In this document: positions 9,506-18,333 of the stretch, piece after piece
Layout: each line of letters begins with the position of its first letter
Numbering within the stretch: position 1 is the stretch's first letter
Origin: Blastocatellia bacterium
GTDB lineage: Bacteria > Acidobacteriota > Blastocatellia > Pyrinomonadales > Pyrinomonadaceae
Assembly (NCBI GenBank): GCA_003168335.1
Contig: PMSM01000006.1
Span: 310,001-374,000, forward strand
Reading direction: 5' to 3'
DNA: 64,000 bases
Program-made: the position numbers and the translations under genes
Notes under the pieces: model-generated
Told to the model about the DNA's origin: nothing
The model's database searches: none
Seen by the model: the letters and a program-made list of their open reading frames with translations, nothing else

Positions 9506-10534
9506 CTAGGGCATCAGGACGAGCTTGCCAAACTGCGCGCGGTCTTCCATCAACTCATGAGCTTTTCTTGCTTCAGCAAGCGGCAGAGTTCGATCAACGA
9601 CAGCACGAATCTGACCTGATGCAATGAACTTCATGGCTGCAAGCAGTTCTGCTTTCGAGCCCATCATTGAACCAAGGATTGTGAGATGTCGATAGAAAAC
9701 CTGCCGCAGATCCGTATGCGCATCAAAGCCGCTGGTCGCGCCGCACGTTACCAAACGCCCGCCTTTTTTCAATGAGACGATCGAGCCGGGCCACGTTGCT
9801 TCGCCCGTATGTTCGAACACTACATCGACGCCTCGGCCACCCGTCAGCCTTCTGACTTCCTTCGGCCAATCGTCGCGTGAATAATTAACTGTTTCATCAG
9901 CGCCCAGCTCGCGGGCCCTGGCGAGTTTCTCATCTGAACTTGCGGTGGCAATCACCCGCGCCCCGAACAGTTTCGCAACCTGAATTCCGATTGAGCCGAC
10001 GCCGCTGCCTGCCGCATGAACCAAAACATCTTCGCCCGGTTGTACTCGAGCCTGCGTTACCAGCATATGCCATGCAGTTAGAGTCACCAGCGGCAATGCG
10101 GCCGCTTCAGGCCAACTCAAATTCTTCGGCTTCGGAATTACATTCACGCCGGGCACGGCGAGTAGTTCCGCGTAACCGCCATCGCGGCGATAACCGATGA
10201 TGTCGTAGCTGTCGCACATATTGTCGCGACCGGCGAGACATTGATCGCAGTGACCGCACGACAGGCCGGGATGGACCATCACTTCGTCGCCCGGCTTGAC
10301 CCACGTGACCAGTTCACCTGCTTCACGCACCACGCCGGCGACATCGTTGCCCAGAATGTGCGGCAGAGGAATCTTGATCCCCGGCAAGCCACCGCGCACC
10401 CACACGTCGAGATGATTCAGCGCGCAGCTGCGCACTTCGACCAAAACTTCGTTGGCTTTGATTTGAGGATCGGGCCCTTCAGTGAACTTCAGCACCTCAG
10501 GCCCGCCGTGTTGAGAGAAGATAACAGCTTTCAT
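9506..10534 (-). CDS. Zinc-dependent MDR alcohol dehydrogenase / quinone oxidoreductase family
   Basis: A 342-residue medium-chain dehydrogenase/reductase. The structural zinc cluster CGHCDQCLAGRDNMC (about residues 96-110) and the nucleotide-binding GSGVGSIGIQVAK (about 173-185) are clear. The segment GNDVAGVV is the usual start of the catalytic domain. Proteins of this group reduce or oxidise alcohols, aldehydes or enones with NAD(P). It lies 103 bases upstream of the M16 protease gene on the same strand; whether they are cotranscribed is not evident. The substrate cannot be read from sequence. Confidence 0.9.
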   Translation of the reverse strand: MKAVIFSQHGGPEVLKFTEGPDPQIKANEVLVEVRSCALNHLDVWVRGGLPGIKIPLPHILGNDVAGVVREAGELVTWVKPGDEVMVHPGLSCGHCDQCLAGRDNMCDSYDIIGYRRDGGYAELLAVPGVNVIPKPKNLSWPEAAALPLVTLTAWHMLVTQARVQPGEDVLVHAAGSGVGSIGIQVAKLFGARVIATASSDEKLARARELGADETVNYSRDDWPKEVRRLTGGRGVDVVFEHTGEATWPGSIVSLKKGGRLVTCGATSGFDAHTDLRQVFYRHLTILGSMMGSKAELLAAMKFIASGQIRAVVDRTLPLAEARKAHELMEDRAQFGKLVLMP

Positions 10535-10563
10535 CTAAATCAGGATTGAAACATGTTAGAGAA

Positions 10564-10608
10564 AAAGCCAGGTGGTGACTTTAGAAAATCCCGATCACCC
10601 CTGGCTTT
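10564..10608 (-). terminator. Intrinsic terminator downstream of the helical repeat gene
   Basis: AAAGCCAGGTGGTGA (10564-10578) pairs with TCACCCCTGGCTTT (10595-10608) with one bulge. Read on the minus strand the stem is followed by TTTTTCTC. This fits a Rho-independent terminator ending the gene at 10638-11051 and separates it from the MDR gene. Confidence 0.75.
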
Positions 10609-10637
10609 AGCCTGTATTTGGAATCAACTGATCTGAC

Positions 10638-11051
10638 TTAGCGACCAGCCTGGATCCCAAGGTTAACTTCGCTAATCGCCTGCTTGACCAGATCGATTGC
10701 CCTGACGCGATGTCCGCCCTTGTCGGCCTCGGCTTGATTCAGGTTATTCAAAGCGCCGTTCAGGGCCTCAAGCGCAGCTTGCATATGCGGCTGATCCGGC
10801 GACGATGCGTGATTGTGACGCTGCGAATAAGCGATGCCCTTATTCACTTCACTAATCGCCTGATTAACCAGACCCGCCGCTCTAGCGCGGTGGCCGGCTT
10901 TGTCGCGCAGGGCGGCCTGGAGTTCAGACTTTGCCGTTTGCAGATTAGCGCGAGCGGCGGTCATGAACGGTTGATCCGGAGGGGTCGCTGCACCGGCAAC
11001 CGCGGCGCCCATTATAAGAAACAAAACAGCAAGAACACTTTTCATTTTCAT
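10638..11051 (-). CDS. Secreted protein with two copies of a roughly 50-residue helical repeat
   Basis: A 137-residue product with signal peptide MKMKSVLAVLFLIMGAAVAGA. The start at 11051 is supported by AGAAGGAG about 11 bases upstream; an ATG at 11045 also exists. The mature protein is an internal duplication: FMTAARANLQTAKSELQAAL..GHRARAAGLVNQAISEVNKGI and HMQAALEALNGALNNLNQAE..GHRVRAIDLVKQAISEVNLGI. The conserved core is GHR-RA--LV-QAISEVN-GI. It should form helical hairpins. I know similar proteins occur widely in bacteria, but no function can be assigned. Confidence 0.7.
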   Translation of the reverse strand: MKMKSVLAVLFLIMGAAVAGAATPPDQPFMTAARANLQTAKSELQAALRDKAGHRARAAGLVNQAISEVNKGIAYSQRHNHASSPDQPHMQAALEALNGALNNLNQAEADKGGHRVRAIDLVKQAISEVNLGIQAGR

Positions 11052-11228
11052 TGCATTCAGACTCCTTCTGCTCAGGTTTTTACCAGGAGAGTTCCAGGGA
11101 GACGGCGGTTAACGTACTACAGCTTCAGTCAGTTCACAATAGCGGATCGGCCTTCCCCGTCTCGGGTTCTAGCTTGGATCGCGGGCATCCTTGCCTGCGG
11201 TTCACCGGCATCTGGCCGGGCCTTCCGC

Positions 11229-11248
11229 CCGCTCGCTATTGCGAGCGG
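11229..11248. repeat. 8-bp perfect hairpin across the stop of the amidohydrolase gene
   Basis: CCGCTCGC-TATT-GCGAGCGG. The stop codon of the minus-strand gene lies in the loop, so its last residues NRSQ are encoded by the stem. A second hairpin-like unit, CGCGGGCATCCTTGCCTGCGG, is at about 11179-11199. Together they resemble the REP elements elsewhere in the window. Confidence 0.7.
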
Positions 11249-12846
11249 TTCGGTAACAGCTGTTTGCGCAGGGCGCGGCCGGCGAGCGCGCCTGTGTACG
11301 CGCCATTCTCAACCGCGACCTTGCCGTTGACGATTACGAACTTCATCCCCACGGAAAACAATTCCGGCTGTTCATATGTGGCGCGATCGGCGACGGTCTT
11401 TTCGTCAAAGACGATCACGTCGGCGAAATAGCCTTCGCGGATCAAGCCGCGCTCGGGAATGCGAAACGTTTCGGCCGTCAGCGCGCTTGAATTGCGCACG
11501 GCAAACGGCAAGGTGATCAGCTTGCGGTTATAGACATACTCGCGCAGTTTGCGCGGAAACGTGCCGTACTTGCGCGGATGTCCGGCGGAACCATCCGAAC
11601 ACGTGGTGATGAAGCTCTGTTTCATGAAGCGGTCGATGTCCTTTTCGTTCATGTTGAAGGAGGCGACGCTAAGGTCGCGCGTCTTGATTAACTCAAGCGC
11701 AACTTCGACTGGAGACTTGTTCCGCGCCTTCGCGATCTCCGAAAGCTTCTTGCCAACAAGTTGCGGGTCACCCGCGTCGGTGATCAGCAGAGACTCAGCC
11801 CCGCCGCGACGCTTCAGATTTACTTCCATTTCCGAGAGTAGACGCGGCCGCACTTGTGAATCGTCGATGCGTTTGAGCAACTCGGCCCGGCCGCCGACTT
11901 CGGCCCAGCGCGGAACCAGCGAGGCCTCGAGAGTTGTGCCCGAAGCGTCGTATGGATACTGGCAGGCGCTGGCTTCGATTCCTTCGGCGCGTGCTTTCTT
12001 GATCAATTCGATCGCCTGTTTGCTTTGGCCCCAAACCTCCGGGCCGAGCGCTTTGATGTGCGAGATGTGCACTGGGATCTTTGCTTCGCGACCGATGCGA
12101 ATTGTTTCTTTGATCGAACCGAGCAGGCCAATCGAGTATGAACTCTCGTCGCGCATGTGCGTGTCGTAGATGCCACCCTTCGCGGCAGCGACCTTTGACA
12201 GTTCGATCACTTCTTCTGTTTTCGAGTAACTGCCGGGTGCGTAGTAAAGGCCGGTGGACAATCCAAATGCGCCTTCGTCCATGGCGCGTGCGACAAGGGC
12301 TTTCATCTCTTCCAGCTGCGCCGCGTTTGGCTGCGCGTCAGTCGGTCCGAGCACGTGCCCACGAATCGTGCCGTGCCCGGCAAGCAAAACCGCGTTGGTG
12401 CCGATGCCCTGCTCATCCCATTTGCTCAGCATCTCTCCGATGTCGAGCACGCTGCCGCCATCGTTTCCGGTAACGACTGTGGTCACGCCTTGCATCAGGT
12501 ACGCTTGATTGCCTTTTCGTTTTTCGTCGGAAAGATCACCAAGGGTGTGCGTGTGCGGATCGATGAAACCGGGCGCGACTACGAGGCCGGTGGCGTCGAT
12601 CATACGCACGGCCGTCATGTTCGCTTTGCGCGCGTCGCCGACAAAGACGATGCGATCACCGCTAATGCCGACATCGGCCATTCGTGGTTTCTTACCTGAA
12701 CCGTCGACGAGTTTGCCGTGAAGAATCAGGAGATCGAGTTGCCGGTCGCGAAGAGTCTGCGCCTGAGGAGTTGTGTAAAAGTGCGTGAGCGCGATCAGGG
12801 CGATCGGGATTACCAGCGCAATGGAGCAGCGAATAATTGACCGCAT
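11236..12846 (-). CDS. D-aminoacylase / N-acyl-D-amino-acid deacylase-like amidohydrolase, exported
   Basis: A 536-residue amidohydrolase with an N-terminal hydrophobic segment (CSIALVIPIALIALTHF) that should export or anchor it. The metal-binding motif PHTHT at residues 97-101 follows VVAPGFID, the hallmark of the D-aminoacylase branch. Later segments GHGTIRGHVLG, ISHIKALG and SACQYPYDASGTTLEASLVPRW also fit N-acyl-D-Glu/Asp deacylases. The predicted activity is metal-dependent removal of acyl groups from D-amino acids or peptides outside the cytoplasm. The exact substrate is not evident. The 3' end runs into a palindrome. Confidence 0.85.
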   Translation of the reverse strand: MRSIIRCSIALVIPIALIALTHFYTTPQAQTLRDRQLDLLILHGKLVDGSGKKPRMADVGISGDRIVFVGDARKANMTAVRMIDATGLVVAPGFIDPHTHTLGDLSDEKRKGNQAYLMQGVTTVVTGNDGGSVLDIGEMLSKWDEQGIGTNAVLLAGHGTIRGHVLGPTDAQPNAAQLEEMKALVARAMDEGAFGLSTGLYYAPGSYSKTEEVIELSKVAAAKGGIYDTHMRDESSYSIGLLGSIKETIRIGREAKIPVHISHIKALGPEVWGQSKQAIELIKKARAEGIEASACQYPYDASGTTLEASLVPRWAEVGGRAELLKRIDDSQVRPRLLSEMEVNLKRRGGAESLLITDAGDPQLVGKKLSEIAKARNKSPVEVALELIKTRDLSVASFNMNEKDIDRFMKQSFITTCSDGSAGHPRKYGTFPRKLREYVYNRKLITLPFAVRNSSALTAETFRIPERGLIREGYFADVIVFDEKTVADRATYEQPELFSVGMKFVIVNGKVAVENGAYTGALAGRALRKQLLPNRSQ

Positions 12847-12862
12847 GAGTTAATAGGAAGCA

Positions 12863-13047
12863 AGGCCCGCAGGGCGGGTATTCAATAGTCACGCCCGTGA
12901 GGGCGTGGAACACAAACGAGAAGTCATAATTGAGGCCCGCGGTGCCGACACAAATCGGTGCCGCGCCTTCGGCGCTCGAATGTTATCAAGACTGGCTCGA
13001 TCCACGGCCTTACGGCCGTGGCTATTAACTTGCGGCCCTGCGGGCCT
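12863..13047. repeat. REP-A palindromic element, second copy
   Basis: Arms of 46 nt at 12863-12908 and 13002-13047 with the same two-hairpin layout as 3158-3370, but with CCCGCAGGGCGGG-type substitutions that are partly compensatory. The inner part carries GGTGCCG-ACACAAAT-CGGTGCCG and GCGCCTTCGGCGC. It fills the gap before the amidohydrolase start. Confidence 0.85.
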
Positions 13048-13086
13048 CATCTCCGCCCAAGCGCTTGCCGATCATCCGCGTGAGCG

Positions 13087-13641
13087 TCACTCAAGCACTC
13101 CCTTCAGCCGATCGAGTGCCTGAGACCAAAACTTTTTCATCTTAGCCGCGCCCTTCGCATCCGGTAGTTTGCTGTGCTGAGCCACAGCCTGAGATTTGCC
13201 GGGGCCTTTGGGAAGGAAAGCAACCGCAACACTCGTCTTGCCGTCCTCCCAACTAATGCGCAGTGATTTATTCGTCGTCGCTTTCCGAATTGTCAGATTT
13301 ACCGGCAGCCATTTCTGGCGCGTCTTTTCATCTGTCCATGCTTCGAAGGCCTTGCCGACTGGCGCCTCAATCGTGCGGCTTACGCTGATCTCATGACCTT
13401 CAGGCTTCTCATGTTTATCGCGCAGGCCGCGCGCTTGTTCATAAGTGACCACCACCATCTGCTGCCACCATGGGCCGACATCGTGCTTTTCACTGAGGTG
13501 GGCGACGATATCCTGATGCGACATCTTCTTTGCGCCGGCGGCATCGAGATGCTTGAACCAGCGGATCCACGTCTTGCCGGTCTTGGATTCCACCGCTTCG
13601 TCACTTATGCGGGGAGTTTGTTTTGCCTTCGTTGCGGCCAT
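13087..13641 (-). CDS. DUF4287 domain fused to SRPBCC (AHSA1-like) domain
   Basis: A 184-residue cytoplasmic protein. Residues 1-75 (ESKTGKTWIRWFKHLDAAGAKKMSHQDIVAHL, then DVGPWWQQMVVVTYEQARG) match the DUF4287 type. Residues 80-145 (ISVSRTIEAPVGKAFEAWTDEKTRQKWLP) start like an SRPBCC/START-fold ligand-binding domain. Such fusions occur near AraC-type regulators. It lies downstream of the VOC and AraC genes on the same strand, though a REP-C element separates it from them. Confidence 0.8.
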   Translation of the reverse strand: MAATKAKQTPRISDEAVESKTGKTWIRWFKHLDAAGAKKMSHQDIVAHLSEKHDVGPWWQQMVVVTYEQARGLRDKHEKPEGHEISVSRTIEAPVGKAFEAWTDEKTRQKWLPVNLTIRKATTNKSLRISWEDGKTSVAVAFLPKGPGKSQAVAQHSKLPDAKGAAKMKKFWSQALDRLKGVLE

Positions 13642-13662
13642 TCAGGACTCCAGTTCAGTGAT

Positions 13663-13826
13663 GCGGCTTTGCCGCCCGATGTGCGGAAAGCCTCTGGCTT
13701 TCCGGGAGGCTCTCAAACTACCCGCTGCGAGGCTATGCCTCGAAGCACATGAGGTGCAGCCTCAAACGACCTGACGCGCGTAACGGAAAGGCAAAGCCTT
13801 TCCGCACATCAGGCGGCGTAGCCGCT
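13663..13826. repeat. REP-C palindromic element, second copy
   Basis: It opens with GCGGCTTTGCCGC, followed by a stretch shared exactly for 26 bases with the copy at 37037. Inner hairpins are GGAAAGCCTCTGGCTTTCC, GAGGCTATGCCTC and GGAAAGGCAAAGCCTTTCC, and it ends near GGCGGCGTAGCCGC. It fills the gap between the SRPBCC and VOC genes. Confidence 0.85.
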
Positions 13827-13841
13827 CAACTTATGCGAAGC

Positions 13842-14258
13842 TTAGTCTTTCTTATCCTGTCCGAGGCTGAACCAATTACCCGAGTTGTCTTTCATCACCG
13901 TGGCGGTTCCCCAGGATTGCGTGGTCGGTGGCCCTTTGAATTCAACCCCACGCGCCTTTAACTCTTCGTAAGTTTTGTGGATGTCATCCGCTTCAAACAC
14001 GCCGCCGCCGAGCACGCCCTTATCGATCAGAGACCGCAACTGCGCCGCGGATTCTTCATCGAGGATATATCCCGCCTTCGGCTCCATCAGGCTGATTTCA
14101 AAGCCAGGCTGGCCCTTGATCCTCATCGTGAGCCAGCGAAAGTCTTCGCCCACCATGGCGTCTGTATCAACTTCGAAGCCCAGCTTATCGCGATAGAACT
14201 CGAGCGCCTCCTGCTGGTTTTTGACCCAGATCAACGCATGCGACATTTTCGTGATCAT
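13842..14258 (-). CDS. VOC (glyoxalase/bleomycin-resistance) superfamily protein
   Basis: A 138-residue single-domain vicinal-oxygen-chelate protein. KMSHALIWVKNQQEALEFYRDKLGFEVD is the canonical opening strand-helix, and the second half has VFEADDIHKTYEELKARGVEFKGPP and ATVMKDNSGNWFSL. VOC proteins bind metals and small electrophiles or antibiotics as dimers; no ligand can be named here. It follows the AraC-type gene by 82 bases on the same strand, suggesting control by that regulator. Confidence 0.9.
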   Translation of the reverse strand: MITKMSHALIWVKNQQEALEFYRDKLGFEVDTDAMVGEDFRWLTMRIKGQPGFEISLMEPKAGYILDEESAAQLRSLIDKGVLGGGVFEADDIHKTYEELKARGVEFKGPPTTQSWGTATVMKDNSGNWFSLGQDKKD

Positions 14259-14340
14259 AATTCTCGCTCCCCTCCCTCAGATTTGCGAAGGAGCATAAGA
14301 GGTTTGGCGGAAAGTGGCTTCTCGAAAATTGCTAAAGACG

Positions 14341-14769
14341 CTAACGGTCGGACGGCTTAAGTCCGTGCATGAAAAGAAAGCAACCGGGGACCTTTTTCAG
14401 AGACTCTCTTTCGCGCTTGCGGTAATTGATCGGCGCTTGGCCGACACATCTGCGAAAGAGCGAACTGAACGATCCCAGACTCTGAAAACCAACTTCAAAG
14501 CACACGTCCGTGACGCTCAGACCGCGCGAACGCAGCAACTCCTTGGCCTTCTCAATTCGTCGCTGGATCAAATACTGGTGTGGCGTGGTGGCGAACGTCT
14601 CGCGAAACAGACGAAGGAAGTGGTATCGGGACAGACAGGCTTGCTTTGAAATCTCGGTCAGGCTCAGCGGCAGGTCATAGCACTCGTCGATATACCTGCG
14701 CGCGCGGCACAGTCGCTCGTGAAGATCCGAGTCGTTGGGTGTTGCCTGGGCTACTTTTGTTCCGTTCAT
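14341..14769 (-). CDS. Short AraC/XylS-type transcription regulator (DNA-binding domain only)
   Basis: A 142-residue protein that is almost entirely the double helix-turn-helix domain: ARRYIDECYDLPLSLTEISKQACLSRYHFLRLFRETF and then SVTDVCFEVGFQSLGSFSSLFRRCVGQAPINYR. It lacks the usual N-terminal sensor domain, like SoxS or MarA. It probably regulates the adjacent VOC gene and perhaps the SRPBCC gene. No start ambiguity is visible; a REP-B hairpin lies about 100 bases upstream. Confidence 0.88.
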   Translation of the reverse strand: MNGTKVAQATPNDSDLHERLCRARRYIDECYDLPLSLTEISKQACLSRYHFLRLFRETFATTPHQYLIQRRIEKAKELLRSRGLSVTDVCFEVGFQSLGSFSSLFRRCVGQAPINYRKRERESLKKVPGCFLFMHGLKPSDR

Positions 14770-14867
14770 TCCCTGCTCAGACGGTGGTACGAGTTCTCCC
14801 GACAGAATATAAGATCAGAAATGAGCTGCGAGCGAGCGAGATTTTACAGCGAGTTTGCAGAAAGCGG

Positions 14868-14926
14868 AAGCCCGACCGTGAGGGAGGGCAAGTTATTTTG
14901 AGGCGCCCTCCCTCACGGTCGGGCTT
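14868..14926. terminator. REP-B element forming a perfect 22-bp hairpin
   Basis: The arm at 14868-14889 is the exact inverse of 14905-14926, with a 15-base loop. It begins eight bases past the stop of the glycosyltransferase gene (minus strand). The stem is strong enough to act as a terminator, although there is no clean T-run. Its sequence is the family B signature AGCCCGACCGTGAGGGAGGG. Confidence 0.8.
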
Positions 14927-14933
14927 GCGGACA

Positions 14934-15662
14934 CTACCGGCCAGAGTTGTACCAGTAGCGCTCAGCCAGTTGCTCGTCGTTCCAGTTCCCCGTGACCAGA
15001 CTCTTGAGCACGTGGCCCAGCATCCCGAAATAATGCCAGTCGCCAAACTGATCGAACTTGCGCGTACAGCCAAGCGCTTTTACTTTCGGTAAGCGCGTTA
15101 GTCGCTGTCCACGCGAACGACCAAGGCGACGCAACGCCAGCGGAAACTTTACGTCCTCGGCGTACAGCCGTGACTCGTCATAACCGCCGACCGCTTCAAA
15201 GTCTTCGCGCCGGCAAAACGACAGGCCGGAGTCGAGTCCGGTTAGAAGAACCAACGGAATACACAGGAAATAGCTAAGCATCAAGGCGAAGGATTTTCGT
15301 TCCAATACAAAACCCGTGACGCCCCAAACATAGCGATCGGTTTTCATTGCCTGATCAATTGCGTTGAAGGTCTGCGGATGCAGCGCTGAGTCCGCATCGA
15401 TGAAACAAACAATCTCTCCGCGAGCCGCGTGGCCACCACCGTTGCGGGCGGCGGCGATGCGACGCTTCTTAACAGTGACGACTCGGGCGCCGCGCGCGGC
15501 CGCCACTTCGGCCGTGCGGTCGGTGGAATCGTTATCGGCTACGATGACTTCAATCGCATCCGGTCCGCCGGAATAATTCGACCTCGCCACTTCGATGGAA
15601 TCCAGCAGCCGCGGCAGGTACTGCTCTTCGTTGTACGCCGGAATGATTACTGAGAATTTCAT
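14934..15662 (-). CDS. Family 2 glycosyltransferase
   Basis: A 242-residue GT-A enzyme. The opening FSVIIPAYNEEQYLPRLLDSI is classic GT2, VIVADNDSTDRT follows, and the metal-binding DxD is FIDADSA near residue 92. One hydrophobic stretch (FALMLSYFLCIPLVLLTGL, about 125-143) may be a membrane-associated helix. YDESRLYAEDVKFPLALRR resembles the region carrying the catalytic base. It is predicted to transfer a sugar from a nucleotide donor in the cytoplasm to an unknown acceptor. It is transcribed divergently from the DUF2891 gene. Confidence 0.9.
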   Translation of the reverse strand: MKFSVIIPAYNEEQYLPRLLDSIEVARSNYSGGPDAIEVIVADNDSTDRTAEVAAARGARVVTVKKRRIAAARNGGGHAARGEIVCFIDADSALHPQTFNAIDQAMKTDRYVWGVTGFVLERKSFALMLSYFLCIPLVLLTGLDSGLSFCRREDFEAVGGYDESRLYAEDVKFPLALRRLGRSRGQRLTRLPKVKALGCTRKFDQFGDWHYFGMLGHVLKSLVTGNWNDEQLAERYWYNSGR

Positions 15663-15746
15663 CTCTCTTACAGTGTACAGATTCTGTTAGACTTGGAAAA
15701 CCTTCCTTGATCCAAACGGTGGAAGAAGACTATCCGGAGGGAACGC

Positions 15747-16853
15747 ATGCGCTTCGCAACAGCATCTTGTTTCATTGTCTTGCTTCTTGGCGGTCAATTC
15801 CCTGCGCCGGCACAGCCGGGAAAGCCCGATCAGCTTTTGCTAACGCAGGATCAAGCTTCGCATTTTGCGCAATTGGCGTTGAAGTGCGTCCAAAAAGAAT
15901 ATCCCAACAAACCCGATCACGTGATCAATGATGCGGACGATGTGCGCACCCCGCGGGCGATGCACGGGGCGTTCTACGGTTGTTTTGATTGGCACTCATC
16001 GGTGCACGGTCACTGGATGCTGGTTCATCTCCTGCGCCTATTCCCGGCGATGCCCGAAGCGCGCGCAATTCGGACCGCGCTCGACGCAAATCTGAGTGTT
16101 GAGAACATCCGCGGCGAAAACGCTTATTTGCTTCAGCAAAATCGCGCTTCATTCGAACGCACTTACGGTTGGGCCTGGTTGCTGAAACTCGCCGAGGAGC
16201 TAAACGGTTGGCATGATGAAGATGGAAAGCGCTGGTCGCAAAATCTTCAACCGCTCGCGGATGCGTTTGCTGAGAAGTATCTCAGCTTTCTTCCCAAACA
16301 AACCTATCCGATTCGCACCGGCGTCCATCCGAACACAGCGTTCGGTCTGGCTTTCGCGCTTGACTATGCGCGGGCTGTCGGGAACCAGAAGTTGGCAACG
16401 CTGATCGTCGAGCGCAGCCGCACTTACTATGCCCATGACATGAATTATCCGGCGGCCTGGGAGCCGGGTGGTGAAGATTTCTTTTCACCGGCGTTGATTG
16501 AGGCCGACCTGATGCGCCGCGTTATGAGCAAGACAGAATTTGCTGGTTGGTTTCATCGCTTTCTGCCGGATGTTGCGCGCGGCGGACCAAAGGCTTTGAT
16601 ACAGCCGGCAATCGTGACTGACCGCACCGATCCCAAGTTGGTTCATCTCGACGGCTTGAATCTAAGTCGCGCCTGGTGCATGCGCAGCATCGCCGTGGCA
16701 TTGCCGCAAAATGATCCGGCACGCAGAGTGTTGGCCCGGTCCGCGTTAGAGCACGCGAAGGTCACGCTGCCTCATGTGGCGAGTGGCAACTATGAAGGCG
16801 AGCATTGGCTGGCGTCTTTCGCTGTTTATCTGCTGACGACGCCGTCGCCTTAA
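15747..16853 (+). CDS. DUF2891 family protein, exported
   Basis: A 368-residue protein with signal peptide MRFATASCFIVLLLGGQFPAPAQ. The body matches the DUF2891 type: HGAFYGCFDWHSSVHGHWMLVHLLRLFP, ERTYGWAWLLKLAEEL, YPIRTGVHPNTAFGLAFALDYAR and NYEGEHWLASFAVYLL near the end. The many His and Trp residues and all-helical pattern suggest an alpha/alpha-toroid carbohydrate-active fold, which is inference. The start at 15747 follows GGAGGGAACGC. Confidence 0.85.
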   Translation: MRFATASCFIVLLLGGQFPAPAQPGKPDQLLLTQDQASHFAQLALKCVQKEYPNKPDHVINDADDVRTPRAMHGAFYGCFDWHSSVHGHWMLVHLLRLFPAMPEARAIRTALDANLSVENIRGENAYLLQQNRASFERTYGWAWLLKLAEELNGWHDEDGKRWSQNLQPLADAFAEKYLSFLPKQTYPIRTGVHPNTAFGLAFALDYARAVGNQKLATLIVERSRTYYAHDMNYPAAWEPGGEDFFSPALIEADLMRRVMSKTEFAGWFHRFLPDVARGGPKALIQPAIVTDRTDPKLVHLDGLNLSRAWCMRSIAVALPQNDPARRVLARSALEHAKVTLPHVASGNYEGEHWLASFAVYLLTTPSP

Positions 16854-16881
16854 GCGCGGTGTTGTGGCGATCGTCGGCGTA

Positions 16882-16965
16882 ATGAAGTCAATACCACCCG
16901 CGTAAGCGGGCGGATCCATCTGGCCTCTTGAACCCACCCGCTCACGCGGGTGGTACTGACTTCAT
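16882..16965. repeat. REP-D palindromic element
   Basis: ATGAAGTCAATACCACCCGC at 16882-16901, continuing to 16912, is inverted at 16934-16965 (CCACCCGCTCACGCGGGTGG then TACTGACTTCAT). Each arm contains its own CCACCCGC-GCGGGTGG hairpin. It lies just after the DUF2891 stop. Confidence 0.85.
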
Positions 16966-17042
16966 AACGGTGAGGCACCCATGCCCTGCTCGGAGATCGA
17001 TGCGCAACAACTAATCAATGAATAAGTCAGGAGCAAACAACA

Positions 17043-17435
17043 ATGCCGAATAACGTCAAACACTTTTCCATCAATGCCGATGATGTACCGCGCGCGAAAA
17101 CTTTCTACGAAAAATCTTTTGGGTGGCAATTCACCGCGTGGGGCCCGCCGGACTTTTACTTGATTCAAACCGGTACCGCCGAAGATCAGGGACTTCACGG
17201 TGCGCTGCAGGGACGGCGCGAGATCGTGAAAGGAAAACCGATGTTTGGCTTTGAGTGCACCATTGGCGTGGATTCAATCGACGAAACGATCGCGGCCATT
17301 GAACGGAACGGCGGAAAGATCGTCATGCCCAAGTTCGAGATCCCAACGGTGGGCACACTGATCTTCTTTGAAGATACGGAAGGCACCGTGGTGGGGGCAA
17401 TGCAATACGAAGAGAGCTACCTGAACGGCATTTAA
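17043..17435 (+). CDS. VOC superfamily protein
   Basis: A 130-residue single-domain protein with VKHFSINADDVPRAKTFYEKSFGWQF at the start, IGVDSIDETIAAIERNGGKIVMPKFEIP in the middle and LIFFEDTEGTVVGAMQYE at the end. This resembles the VOC subgroup often annotated as lactoylglutathione-lyase-like, but glutathione lyase activity cannot be inferred. It is monocistronic, ending convergently with the next gene. Confidence 0.9.
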   Translation: MPNNVKHFSINADDVPRAKTFYEKSFGWQFTAWGPPDFYLIQTGTAEDQGLHGALQGRREIVKGKPMFGFECTIGVDSIDETIAAIERNGGKIVMPKFEIPTVGTLIFFEDTEGTVVGAMQYEESYLNGI

Positions 17436-17481
17436 CTGCTCGAGCCAGACTGTCGCTTGCCTGTCGCCAAACGACGCTGGT

Positions 17482-18093
17482 CTATGGTTTGAATTCGCGC
17501 CGCTTTTGCTCTTCATAGGCGGCCAATCGCGTCTTCTGGGTTTGCATCCACTCCGGTTCAACGAGCATGAGTGTCGCGCGATCTCCACTGATCAATGCGA
17601 AAACCTGAAAGCCGTGGCACTGTAATCCTCTGCGGATGTCACTTCGGTCCAACAACCAGTTTGCGGTGCTTGGCAGCTTGAACGATTCCACAAACTTTTC
17701 AGCCAGGTCATCCACATTCGTCCATCGCGGCCCATTCGGTGGGCCCTCGTAGGCAACGTAGAGCCCCACAATGCGGCGATCAAATGCCTGCACGGCATAG
17801 TTAGAAATTCCCGCAAAGCGCTCGCCGGTCGGACTGATCGAGAAGAACGCCGCCCCGAATCGCGGATTACCCTCTGCCTCCGCCAAACTTCTTTTAATCT
17901 GCTGGTTCTCCGCGCTACCGGGAAACACCGCCAGCAGTTCGTCGACGGTCATTCCTAACTTCACGCCGCGAATCGCCGGCGCTTGCGCGACATCAAGCGT
18001 GCAGGGAGATACGCCCGGCAGCGCAGTTTGCGCCTGGCCGTAGGCAGAGAGGGCGGTTAGTGTACAGATGGCTGCCAGAAAGATTCGCTTCAT
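17482..18093 (-). CDS. Secreted protein with SmpA/BamE-like motif, unknown function
   Basis: A 203-residue product with signal peptide MKRIFLAAICTLTALSAYGQAQT. The mature N-terminus carries IRGVKLGMTVDELLAVFPGS, the motif seen in BamE/SmpA-like domains and again in the protein at 38177. Two Cys residues (SPCTLD and GLQCHGF) could form a disulfide in the periplasm. The rest is not recognised. Confidence 0.6.
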   Translation of the reverse strand: MKRIFLAAICTLTALSAYGQAQTALPGVSPCTLDVAQAPAIRGVKLGMTVDELLAVFPGSAENQQIKRSLAEAEGNPRFGAAFFSISPTGERFAGISNYAVQAFDRRIVGLYVAYEGPPNGPRWTNVDDLAEKFVESFKLPSTANWLLDRSDIRRGLQCHGFQVFALISGDRATLMLVEPEWMQTQKTRLAAYEEQKRREFKP

Positions 18094-18333
18094 AACCTTT
18101 CTCCTTTACAAACCCAGATCGCGGCCGTTAAACCAGGAGCCAAGACTTGTTAGGCATTGAAGGACCTCTTGTTCCAAAACCAATCGCGGGGACGGGTACC
18201 CACAATCTACGCCCAGCCAATCGCGAACGCAACGAGATACGCACCGTTCTTTCGCAGGCCTCAAGACTTTCCCCGGAGTCCGGTTATAATGCGAACGTGA
18301 ACGATCGCAGTAGAATTCATGCAAGGAGCTTTG

